DNA of 64,000 nucleotides. It comes from Pantoea sp. 1.19. Lineage in GTDB: Bacteria > Pseudomonadota > Gammaproteobacteria > Enterobacterales > Enterobacteriaceae. The position numbers and the translations under genes are program-made. Location of the stretch: positions 186,001-250,000 of the forward strand of contig NZ_MRBS01000001.1 of NCBI RefSeq assembly GCF_001922585.1, given 5' to 3'. Of this stretch, positions 23,265-30,527 are shown one piece after another. The notes below the pieces were generated by a model. The model had not been told where the DNA came from. It saw nothing but the letters and a program-made list of their open reading frames with translations, and searched no databases. Numbering within the stretch: position 1 is the stretch's first letter; each line of letters starts with the position of its first letter.

Positions 23265-24996
23265 TGAGGCTATCGCACATTCGCTGTTTGTCAGCCGCTA
23301 CGGTACCGGGGCAGCGAGGCGTATGGTGAAAATCCTCAATGACAGCGACGCTGAGCTGTCGGCACGCCTGCTGGTGGCACTGGAAGACCTGCCGCGCGAA
23401 AGTTTCACCGTGGCGAGACTGGAGAGTCTGCTGGACAGCGTGCGAAAAGTGAACAGCATAGCGGTTCAGGGCGCGTTCGGCACGCTGGCCGATGAGCTGC
23501 TGGCTTTGTCTTCGCATGAGGTGGGTTATCAGTACGATCTGTTCAGTAATTTGCTTCCCGGCCCTGTGCTGCGCCGTTATCCACTGGCGGCAATAACGCC
23601 TGATGTGGTCTATGCCACGGCAATGTCTCGTCCTTTTCAGGGGCGGCTACTGAAGGAGTGGGCGGATAATCTCGAGGCCGATCGGCTTGCCCGAGTGATG
23701 AACGCGGTGCGCACCGGCTATATGGCTGGCGATAGTACCGAGCAGATCGCCCGCAAGGTGCGTGGTACCGCAGCTGCTAACCGGCAGGATGGCGCGCTGC
23801 AGATGAGCCGGGCCAACGCCATGAGCATTACCAAAACGGCGGTGAACCATCTTGCGGCGATTGCGCGTGACAGTTTCGCTGAGGCAAATAGCGATATTCT
23901 CGACTGTAAGCAGTGGTTATCCACGCTCGATAATAAGACAACGCCAATCTGCATCATTCGCGACCGGAAAAAATACACGCTGGAAGGAAAGCCCGTGGGG
24001 CATAAAATCCCTTATCTACAGGGACCTGGCCGTATCCATTTTTGCTGCCGATCCACTGAAACGCTGGTCACCAAATCGTGGCGCGAGCTGGGGATAGGCA
24101 GTGACGAAATGTCGCCTGGCACCCGTGCCAGTATGGATGGACAGGTGCCGGAGGATACTACCTATCTGGAATGGCTCGCTCGTCAGTCTCCGGTGCGGCA
24201 GGATCAGGTGCTGGGTACCGAGCGTGGGCGACTTTTCCGCGCCGGTAAGTTGCAGCTGGGGGATATGTTTACCGATAAGGGTGAATGGCTGACGCTGGGC
24301 CAGCTTAAAGCATTATCAGAGTCGAAACAGGCCGGGAAATATCCCGGCTTTTCTTTGGCTGACGCGCAATCGGTGGCAGATATTGAGAAAGGGATGCGTG
24401 GCATTATTGCCGATGAAATCCGCTTTCCGGAGGGCACTACGCTGGAGTCAGCACGAATCGCCGCCGGCGCAATGCGGGACGTAATTGAACGCTTCGATCT
24501 ACCGCCGGTGAGTTCGTTTGGTGAGGTGCCGGGGATTAAAGGTTCTGCTGCCGGTGCATATGTTTCTGAAACGAAATCTGTGCATATCACACCTTGGGCA
24601 CTGAAGCAGGAGGAGTGGCGTAACTTTGCGCTTCAGCAGACGAAATATGATTTTGTTTCGGATTTATCGCTGGATAAGTTGTTCACCATTTCTGATTCTG
24701 CAGCTGATGCGGCAGAAAAAATCCAGTTCAATTATGCGGCTGTAGCCAGTATCGCAGGGACTGTAATTCATGAAATGGGACATCATCTTTATTACCAACG
24801 GCTGGCAGAGGTCAGAAAAATAACTGCAGAAGCTTATAAGGGCGGGTGGTGGCGTCCGGTCAGTTATTACGCATCTGAGAACGAGAGGGAATTGTTTGCC
24901 GAAACTCTTGCGATGTTCATGCTTGGCAGCGAGGATGATCAGACACGTATCGAACCGGAGCTCCTTGCATGGCTGAAGAAGAACTCAAATACCTGA
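23236..24996 (+). CDS. MuF minor head protein fused to a zinc-metalloprotease-like domain
   Basis: 586 aa. Residues about 1-290: MuF head-morphogenesis protein with SITKTAVNHLAAIARDSF, LDNKTTPICIIRDRK and HFCCRSTETL, packaged or attached near the portal. Residues about 320-586: an extra domain with TVIHEMGHHLYYQ (HEXXH zinc site) and, 40-50 residues on, NERELFAETLAMF, whose Glu could be the third ligand, as in zincins. MuF proteins with C-terminal toxin domains are known, so this may be injected with the DNA. Overlaps portal (29 bp) and the small gene downstream (28 bp). Confidence 0.85.
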   Translation: MNKVNNRLRDEAIAHSLFVSRYGTGAARRMVKILNDSDAELSARLLVALEDLPRESFTVARLESLLDSVRKVNSIAVQGAFGTLADELLALSSHEVGYQYDLFSNLLPGPVLRRYPLAAITPDVVYATAMSRPFQGRLLKEWADNLEADRLARVMNAVRTGYMAGDSTEQIARKVRGTAAANRQDGALQMSRANAMSITKTAVNHLAAIARDSFAEANSDILDCKQWLSTLDNKTTPICIIRDRKKYTLEGKPVGHKIPYLQGPGRIHFCCRSTETLVTKSWRELGIGSDEMSPGTRASMDGQVPEDTTYLEWLARQSPVRQDQVLGTERGRLFRAGKLQLGDMFTDKGEWLTLGQLKALSESKQAGKYPGFSLADAQSVADIEKGMRGIIADEIRFPEGTTLESARIAAGAMRDVIERFDLPPVSSFGEVPGIKGSAAGAYVSETKSVHITPWALKQEEWRNFALQQTKYDFVSDLSLDKLFTISDSAADAAEKIQFNYAAVASIAGTVIHEMGHHLYYQRLAEVRKITAEAYKGGWWRPVSYYASENERELFAETLAMFMLGSEDDQTRIEPELLAWLKKNSNT

Positions 24997-25157
24997 AAAT
25001 GGCGCATAACCTGTACCACTCAAAACCTCGCCCAGATGATCTTGTTGAGCAACTCGATGAGCTGGCCAGAATGGCCGGTGGAACAACTGTGGAAGCGAGG
25101 ATGATAGGTTCTCTGGTGAGCGCAGCAACAATGGACGAGGCCAACGGTCACGTCTGA
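24969..25157 (+). CDS. Small acidic protein overlapping the MuF 3' end, 62 aa
   Basis: Not recognised. Reads MAEEELKYLKMAHNLYHSKP, then DLVEQLDELARMAGG; acidic and helical. Starts 28 bp before the MuF stop. Its coupling to the metalloprotease-bearing gene makes it a possible inhibitor or immunity partner; it could also be a head accessory protein. No direct evidence for either. Confidence 0.55.
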   Translation: MAEEELKYLKMAHNLYHSKPRPDDLVEQLDELARMAGGTTVEARMIGSLVSAATMDEANGHV

Positions 25158-25238
25158 CAACGATTTTTAACACAATAAGGCTGCCTATGGGCGGCCTTTT
25201 TTTATGGGCAAAGCCCGGCAAATCCCAAGGGGAAACTG

Positions 25239-26012
25239 ATGCTAATTCGTAACATGCTTACTAAATATTACACCGCTGCCGGCGAAGAAGAAGGCGGCGG
25301 TGGCGGCGGTGGTCAGCCGGAAATTACACCGGAAATGCAGAAGCTAATTGATGAGCGGGTGGCCTCAGAGGTCACCGGCCTGAAAAACAAAAACGCTGAG
25401 CTGCTGGGTACCCTCAAACAACATAAAGAACATCTGTCCCGCTTTGAGGGCATCGATCCTGACGCCGTGCGCAGCATCCTGCAGCGTTTTTCCGACGACG
25501 AAGAGGCAAAGCTTATTGCCGCCGGAAAAATTGACGAGGTGCTGGATAAGCGTACTGAGCGTATGCGTTCTGACGTTGATAAGCAGATCAAGGCGGCCAA
25601 TGAACGCGCCGACAAGGCAGAGGCGTTTTCCAATAAATTTCGGGATCGGGTGCTTGGCGACGCTATCCGTGCAGCAGCGGCAAAAGCCGGTGCGCTGGCG
25701 GAGGCCTCCGACGACCTGATCCTGCGCGCCAAAGGCGCATTCCAGCTCAACAACGAAGGCGAGGCCGTAGCGGTTGATGCAAATGGTGATGTTCTGTTCG
25801 GCAAAGACGGAAAGACGCCGCTGACCCCTCTGGAGTGGGCCGAGTCGCTCAAGGAGACGGCTCCCCACCTGTTCCCGCGCGCTGAAGGTACCGGCGCAGG
25901 CGGGCACAAGCAGGGCGGCGGCAGCCTGAAACGCTCGGAAATGACCTCCACCGATAAAGCAGCCTATATCCGTAAGCACGGCCAGCAGGCTTTCCTCCAG
26001 CTTCCTAAATAA
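25239..26012 (+). CDS. Capsid scaffold-like protein
   Basis: 257 aa. A glycine run at residues 19-25, then a long charged helical region with coiled-coil character (VTGLKNKNAELLGTLKQHKE to about residue 150), as in phage scaffolds. Located directly before the major capsid gene. The C-terminus (LKRSEMTSTDKAAYIRKHGQ) is a basic helix that could bind capsid subunits. ATG behind AAGGGGAAA. Confidence 0.75.
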   Translation: MLIRNMLTKYYTAAGEEEGGGGGGGQPEITPEMQKLIDERVASEVTGLKNKNAELLGTLKQHKEHLSRFEGIDPDAVRSILQRFSDDEEAKLIAAGKIDEVLDKRTERMRSDVDKQIKAANERADKAEAFSNKFRDRVLGDAIRAAAAKAGALAEASDDLILRAKGAFQLNNEGEAVAVDANGDVLFGKDGKTPLTPLEWAESLKETAPHLFPRAEGTGAGGHKQGGGSLKRSEMTSTDKAAYIRKHGQQAFLQLPK

Positions 26013-26026
26013 AGGATTTAACGACG

Positions 26027-26980
26027 ATGGCAACCACTGTTAACAGTGACCTGAAGATTTACGACGACTTGGCGCAGACCGCGTTTCTCGAGCGCCGCCA
26101 GGATAATCTGGAGGTGTTTAACGCCTCCTCTAACGGCGCGATCCTGCTGGATAACGAGCTGATCGAAGGCGATTTTCGCAAGCGCGCATTCTACAAAGTC
26201 GGCGGCAGCATTGAGTCGCGCGACGTCAACTCAACCAGCACCATCAGCGGCAAAAAAATCGGTGCCGGTGAGGCGGTATCGGTTAAGGCGCCATGGAAAT
26301 ACGGCCCTTACGAAACCACCGAAGAGGCGTTTAAACGCCGCGGCCGCAGCGTGGATGAGTTCTCAGAAGTGATCGGCGTGGACGTGGCTGATGCTACCCT
26401 CGAAGGTTACGTGAAGTACGGCCTGAAAGGGTTGGTGGCGGCGATTGGCGCGAACGACGAAATGGTGGTGAACGCCAATATCGCCACCGACGGTAAGAAA
26501 ACCCTGACCCGTGGCCTGCGTAAGTACGGCGACAAATTTAACCGCGTGGTGCTGTTCGTCATGCACTCCGCCACCTACTTCGACATCATCGACGAGGCGA
26601 TCGCCAATAAGATTTACGAAGAGGCTGGCGTGGTGGTGTACGGCGGCCAGCCGGGCACCCTGGGTAAACCGGTGCTGGTCACCGATACCATGGACGTGAA
26701 CGCGATCCTCGGGCTGGTGACCGGTGCGGTGACCATCACCGAATCGCAGGCTCCGGGCTTCCGCTCCTACGACATCAATACCCAAGAGAACCTCGCGGTG
26801 GGCTACCGTGCGGAAGGTACCGTTAACGTTGAGCTGATGGGTTACAGCTGGGACACCTCCAAAGGCGAAAACCCGGACCTGACCAAGATCGGCACCGGTG
26901 CCAACTGGAAAAAGCACGTCACCAGCAACAAATCCACGGCTGGCGTGCTGATCAAGCTGGATGCCGCCGCGGGGGAGTAA
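26027..26980 (+). CDS. Major capsid protein
   Basis: 317 aa. Starts MATTVNSDLKIYDDLAQTAF. KAPWKYGPYETTEEAFKRRG and RKYGDKFNRVVLFVMHSATYFD are typical of a siphovirus capsid family of HK97 fold. Context (after scaffold, before connectors) agrees. The gene ends in a G run (GCGGGGGAGTAA) where a -1 slip would continue into the Ig-like frame that follows (26980-27261), so a longer minor capsid form is possible. Confidence 0.88.
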   Translation: MATTVNSDLKIYDDLAQTAFLERRQDNLEVFNASSNGAILLDNELIEGDFRKRAFYKVGGSIESRDVNSTSTISGKKIGAGEAVSVKAPWKYGPYETTEEAFKRRGRSVDEFSEVIGVDVADATLEGYVKYGLKGLVAAIGANDEMVVNANIATDGKKTLTRGLRKYGDKFNRVVLFVMHSATYFDIIDEAIANKIYEEAGVVVYGGQPGTLGKPVLVTDTMDVNAILGLVTGAVTITESQAPGFRSYDINTQENLAVGYRAEGTVNVELMGYSWDTSKGENPDLTKIGTGANWKKHVTSNKSTAGVLIKLDAAAGE

Positions 26981-27261
26981 TGCTGTCGGCGGATAAAACC
27001 ACCGCAACTGCTGACGGCACTGACGCGGTAACCCTGGCGCTGAAATACACCAGAGACGGCGCAGGCGTCGCTGGGGCGAATGTCTTGTGGACGACGACCG
27101 GCGGGATCCTTGGTACTAACTCATCCCGTACGGGCTCATCCGGCGGCACGACGGTGAAAATCACCTCGGCCACTGCCGGCACGTTCACGGTCACCGCTTC
27201 GGTGGATGGCGTGAGCCAGACGTCGCAGACGATTACCTACACCGCGCCGACAGGTGACTAA
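26980..27261 (+). CDS. Ig-like (Big_1 type) domain, separate or as a capsid extension
   Basis: 93 aa, one bacterial Ig-like domain: LSADKTTATADGTDAVTLAL, then GANVLWTTTGGILG and GTFTVTASVDGVSQ. Start ATG overlaps the capsid stop (TAATG) with GGGGAG only 2-3 bases upstream, poor for free initiation. The frame is open upstream through the capsid's last codons, so a -1 shift on GGGGGA would fuse it to the capsid. Phage Ig domains are often added by frameshift and decorate the virion surface. Confidence 0.8.
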   Translation: MLSADKTTATADGTDAVTLALKYTRDGAGVAGANVLWTTTGGILGTNSSRTGSSGGTTVKITSATAGTFTVTASVDGVSQTSQTITYTAPTGD

Positions 27262-27298
27262 CCATATGGGGCGTAAGCCCCATCACCCAGGGGGAAGC

Positions 27299-27781
27299 AT
27301 GATTAATAGCGATCCCGATTCGCCCGACTTTAACAGCTACGCCAGCGTGGCGGTTCTGGAGTCATTCGCGGACCGGCGGGGCAGGGAGATCACCGGCGAC
27401 ATTGAGGTGATGCTGACCCGTGCCATGGATTATTTAGAGGGGCTTGAGTGGGACGGGCGGCGTACTGACCCGTATCAACCGCTGGCGTGGCCGCGCAGCG
27501 ATGCCTGGTTCGATGGCTACCCGATCCCTGCCAGAAAAATTCCCCGCCAAGTCATCAATGCACAGTGCATGCTGGCGCTGGAGGCGATGAACGGGGAGCT
27601 GCTGGGCAGCGTACGCGAAGCGGCAGTGAAGTCGGAGCGCGTGGAAGGGGCAGTGACCACCACCTATGCGGTAGCAGACGGCGAGACGTTCACCCCGCAG
27701 TATCCGGCCGTGTTCGCGGTGCTGGGGACTCTTACCGCCGGGCGTGGATTTTCTATCAACTCCTTTGCCGAGCGGGGCTGA
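27299..27781 (+). CDS. Head-tail connector-like protein (DnaT-like fold)
   Basis: 160 aa from ATG 27299 behind AGGGGGAA. Contains SYASVAVLESFADRRG, AMDYLEGLEWDGRRTDPYQPLAWPRS (in part) and IPRQVINAQCMLALEAMNG, the usual marks of the gp6-like/DnaT-like connector proteins. Expected to sit below the portal. Upstream in-frame codons back to 27254 are not needed. Confidence 0.75.
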   Translation: MINSDPDSPDFNSYASVAVLESFADRRGREITGDIEVMLTRAMDYLEGLEWDGRRTDPYQPLAWPRSDAWFDGYPIPARKIPRQVINAQCMLALEAMNGELLGSVREAAVKSERVEGAVTTTYAVADGETFTPQYPAVFAVLGTLTAGRGFSINSFAERG

Positions 27782-27782
27782 T

Positions 27783-28133
27783 ATGGCGATCGACTACACC
27801 CGCATGCGCGCCACCGCCAAACGACTGCTGACCGATAACGGCATGCAGTACGCTGTGACCCGCAAAGGCAGCATCAAAGTGGTGGCGGGGAAAGAGGTGC
27901 GCGAGCCGGATCTGAATTTCACCGCCATCGGCGTACGTACCGAATACGACCCGCGCGAAATCGACGGCAGCAACATTCAGGCCGGCGACGTGGCCATCCT
28001 CTTCACCTGGGATGAGGAGTTGAGGATTGGTGATCTGGTTGAGGTGGACAGTAAGCCTCACCGTATCGTGCATCCCCATCCGGTGAAGCCCGGCCCTATA
28101 GTAATCTGCTACCAGGCACAGCTGAGGGCGTGA
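27783..28133 (+). CDS. Head completion or stopper protein
   Basis: 116 aa from ATG 27783. RMRATAKRLLTDNGMQYAVTR at the N-terminus and beta-rich remainder (GDVAILFTWDEELRIGDLVEVD) fit the small stopper proteins of siphoviruses. Position in the connector cluster is the main support. Confidence 0.7.
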   Translation: MAIDYTRMRATAKRLLTDNGMQYAVTRKGSIKVVAGKEVREPDLNFTAIGVRTEYDPREIDGSNIQAGDVAILFTWDEELRIGDLVEVDSKPHRIVHPHPVKPGPIVICYQAQLRA

Positions 28134-28134
28134 T

Positions 28135-28719
28135 ATGTCAGATAACAAGTCGTTTATGGCGTCGGTCAGCGCCTTTGTCAGCCAAGCAAAGGCGCGGCAG
28201 GAGGGGGTGGTGCGCGCGGTATCGATCAAAATTCTGGCGCGACTGGTGCAGATGTCGCCGGTGGGCAACCCGGAGTTATGGGAAGTCAACCAGACGGCGA
28301 TCGCCTACAACTCGGCGGTGGCCGAGCATAACAGCCTGCTGCGCCAGAGCCCGGGCAACCTAACCAAAGCCGGGCGGCTGCGCCGGGGAATAAAAGTTAA
28401 CGACAGCATGGGCCTTAAAGCGCCACCGGGCTATACCGGCGGCCGCTTTCGTGGCAACTGGCAGGTGTCGTTCAACCAGTCGGCGGAGGGTGAAACCGGG
28501 CACGTTGATAAGCAGGGCAGCCAGACCATCGCCGCCGGTAAATTGGTGATCGAGCAGTTTAAAGTGGGGATGACGGCGGTCTATTTCGCCAACAACGTGC
28601 CCTACGCCTACCCGCTGGAGTTTGGCCATTCGAAGCAGGCCCCCGGCGGCATGGTGCGGATCACCGCCGCTGAGTTTCAGCGGTTCTTTGATGAAGCGGT
28701 GCAGGAGGTGCAATTGTGA
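28135..28719 (+). CDS. Tail completion protein, HK97 gp10 type
   Basis: 194 aa. N-terminal helix (AFVSQAKARQEGVVRAVSIK), SPVGNPELW, GYTGGRFRGNWQVSFN and the C-terminal PYAYPLEFGHSKQAPGGMVRIT are the standard elements of the gp10-like family that caps the tail tube. Overlaps the next gene by 4 bp. Confidence 0.85.
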   Translation: MSDNKSFMASVSAFVSQAKARQEGVVRAVSIKILARLVQMSPVGNPELWEVNQTAIAYNSAVAEHNSLLRQSPGNLTKAGRLRRGIKVNDSMGLKAPPGYTGGRFRGNWQVSFNQSAEGETGHVDKQGSQTIAAGKLVIEQFKVGMTAVYFANNVPYAYPLEFGHSKQAPGGMVRITAAEFQRFFDEAVQEVQL

Positions 28720-29126
28720 GCCGCCCCGATATCATCGGCTTGCTGGAGGCGCGGCTGGGAGAGTGGGCCGATGCACAGGGGCTACCAGTGGCTTACGACA
28801 ATATTGCTTTTGATCCGCCCAGAGGTATTTACCTGACTTCTCACGATATGCCAGCGTCGCCGTATGCCATCGACCTCAGCCAACGCTGTAAGGTTTTTAT
28901 GGGAGTTTATCAGATAAATGTGGTGATCCCTGCAGCACAGGGGCGCGCAGAGGGCCGGGCCATCGCTGCGCAGATTGAGGCGCTTTTTGCCAACGGCACT
29001 GAGGTGCAGGGAGAGGGGTTTATCTGCTACGTCAGCGGCGAACCCGCACAGTATGCCGGCATCTCAACCGATAACGCTTGGACTATCCCTGTCAGCATCA
29101 ACTACCGGGCTGATATCTCAGCTTGA
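28716..29126 (+). CDS. Tail terminator protein
   Basis: 136 aa, GTG start overlapping the upstream stop. DIIGLLEARLGEWADAQGLPVAYDN at the start and GRAIAAQIEALFANGTEVQGEGF (in part), as in lambda-U-like/DUF4128 tail terminators. Ends tail growth by capping the tube. Confidence 0.8.
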   Translation: MSRPDIIGLLEARLGEWADAQGLPVAYDNIAFDPPRGIYLTSHDMPASPYAIDLSQRCKVFMGVYQINVVIPAAQGRAEGRAIAAQIEALFANGTEVQGEGFICYVSGEPAQYAGISTDNAWTIPVSINYRADISA

Positions 29127-29174
29127 ACAACCTTCCGGCTCAGCCGGTTTCATATTTCTTCATGGAGAATCCCT

Positions 29175-29852
29175 ATGGGCTTCGCATTACCTAATGGTGC
29201 CACAATTTTCGTCGGCTCCAAACTTGCCACGCCTGTGGCGGTTACGTCTGTGAGCAATGCTTCAGGCGCTGTCTTTACCGTTGCAAGTGGTCACGGCCTT
29301 GCGGTCGGCGATGTAGTCTTGGTCTCGAGTGGTTGGACGTTGGTTGATAGTCTGGTGGCGCGCGTAACAGCACAGACGACCACAAGCGTGACGATCGGAG
29401 TAATAAACAGCACCGATACCAACTTTTTCCCTGTGGGAACCGGTGCCGGCTCCCTTACCAAAGTCGTCGAGTGGACTGAAATTCCGCAAATTACAGAGGT
29501 TGCTCAGTCGGGCGGCGATCAGCAGTACACGCAGATTCAGTTTCTTTCAGATGACCGACAGCGAAATCTTGCGACTTATAAGGCGGCCAAGTCGCAGACT
29601 ATTACGATGGCGCACGACTCTTCGCTTCCTATATACAGCGTATTGTCAGCTGCCGATCGCTACGGTGATACGTTGCCGATGCGCATGTATGTGCCAAAAG
29701 CGAAGGAAACCCGTTACTGGTCAGGTAAGCCATCCTTCGATCCGCAGCCAACCACGGCGCCGAATGCTGTTGAGACGGTGCAACCCTCGTTTGCCATCCA
29801 GTCCCGTGACATGACGTTTTACAAAGACGTTACCCCGCAGAGCGCCGCGTAA
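29175..29852 (+). CDS. Major tail tube protein
   Basis: 225 aa. Early segment LPNGATIFVGSKLATPVAVTSV and the pattern WTEIPQITEVAQSGGDQQYTQIQFLSDD (quoted in part as WTEIPQITEVAQSGGDQQYT), then KEWRYWSGKPS-like end, are typical of siphovirus tube proteins. Directly before the G/GT pair and tape measure gene. Confidence 0.85.
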   Translation: MGFALPNGATIFVGSKLATPVAVTSVSNASGAVFTVASGHGLAVGDVVLVSSGWTLVDSLVARVTAQTTTSVTIGVINSTDTNFFPVGTGAGSLTKVVEWTEIPQITEVAQSGGDQQYTQIQFLSDDRQRNLATYKAAKSQTITMAHDSSLPIYSVLSAADRYGDTLPMRMYVPKAKETRYWSGKPSFDPQPTTAPNAVETVQPSFAIQSRDMTFYKDVTPQSAA

Positions 29853-29904
29853 TTCAACCTTTAACGGGCCCGCTTGCCGGGCCTGATTTATATCTGAGGA
29901 AAAC

Positions 29905-30216
29905 ATGGCAAAAACTTTCCAGCTCCAGCCTAAACCGACCTTTAAGGTTAACGTTGCAATCCCTCGCGCCGGAGATGAGGATGGCGTCATCACCTTCACC
30001 TTTCTTCACAAGCCACTGAAAGAGCTGGCGGCTATTGAATCAATGGAGGGCAAAAATGCCGTCGAATTCCTGATGGAAATCATCGAAGCCTGGGCGCTGC
30101 CGGATGTATTCGGTCGGGAAAACCTTGAGACGCTGCTGGACAACTATCCGCGCGCGCTGGAAGCGATCACTCGACACTACTACAACGAGCTGATGGGAAA
30201 TCGTCAAAAAAACTGA
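29905..30216 (+). CDS. Tail assembly chaperone (gpG-like)
   Basis: 103 aa. FKVNVAIPRAGDEDGVITFTF and FLHKPLKELAAIESMEGKNA fit tail assembly chaperones. The last codons carry two canonical slippery heptamers, G_GGA_AAT (30195-30201) and A_AAA_AAC (30207-30213), just before the stop at 30214, so part of translation should continue in the -1 frame (see 30195-30527). Confidence 0.85.
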   Translation: MAKTFQLQPKPTFKVNVAIPRAGDEDGVITFTFLHKPLKELAAIESMEGKNAVEFLMEIIEAWALPDVFGRENLETLLDNYPRALEAITRHYYNELMGNRQKN

Positions 30217-30527
30217 TCGCGGTTGCCTCAGCATTCTATACGCCAGAACCCTCATCAGAGGAGCTCTCCGCTTTCGGCCTGAGTGCCGATGATTACACCG
30301 AAGAAGAGCAAATCGTTGGAGTTTGGCCCGACTGCTGGGCCGCATTCGGAGTGTTTCGCGCCATGGCTACGCAGTGGCGAACCGGAGTGGGGGGGGTTAC
30401 CGGGTTGGACTACAACGTACTGCCTTGGCTGATGAAAGTAAGCGGCGTGGAAGATGAGGCGGCCGTTCTTGACGATATTCGGATCATGGAGCGCGCAGCG
30501 CTGGATATGATTCATAAGGGGGCTTGA
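30195..30527 (+). CDS. -1 frameshift extension of the tail chaperone (gpGT-like)
   Basis: No independent start. In the -1 frame from the slippery sites the reading continues without stops, with [39 protein letters not shown] and [20 protein letters not shown], and ends in the TGA that overlaps the tape measure start. This is the lambda G/GT arrangement; GT should bind the tape measure protein and recruit tube subunits. Confidence 0.85.
   Translation, partial: GKSSKKLIAVASAFYTPEPSSEELSAFGLSADDYTEEEQIVGVWPDCWAAFGVFRAMATQWRTGVGGVTGLDYNVLPWLMKVSGVEDEAAVLDDIRIMERAALDMIHKGA

Noticed and set aside
25313..26033. Two long minus-strand frames opposite the scaffold gene
   Set aside because: Low-complexity shadows (Ser/Ala-rich) of the plus-strand coiled-coil gene.
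26363..27007. Minus-strand frame of 214 codons opposite the capsid gene
   Set aside because: Histidine- and valine-rich shadow of a strongly coding gene on the other strand; no start signal.
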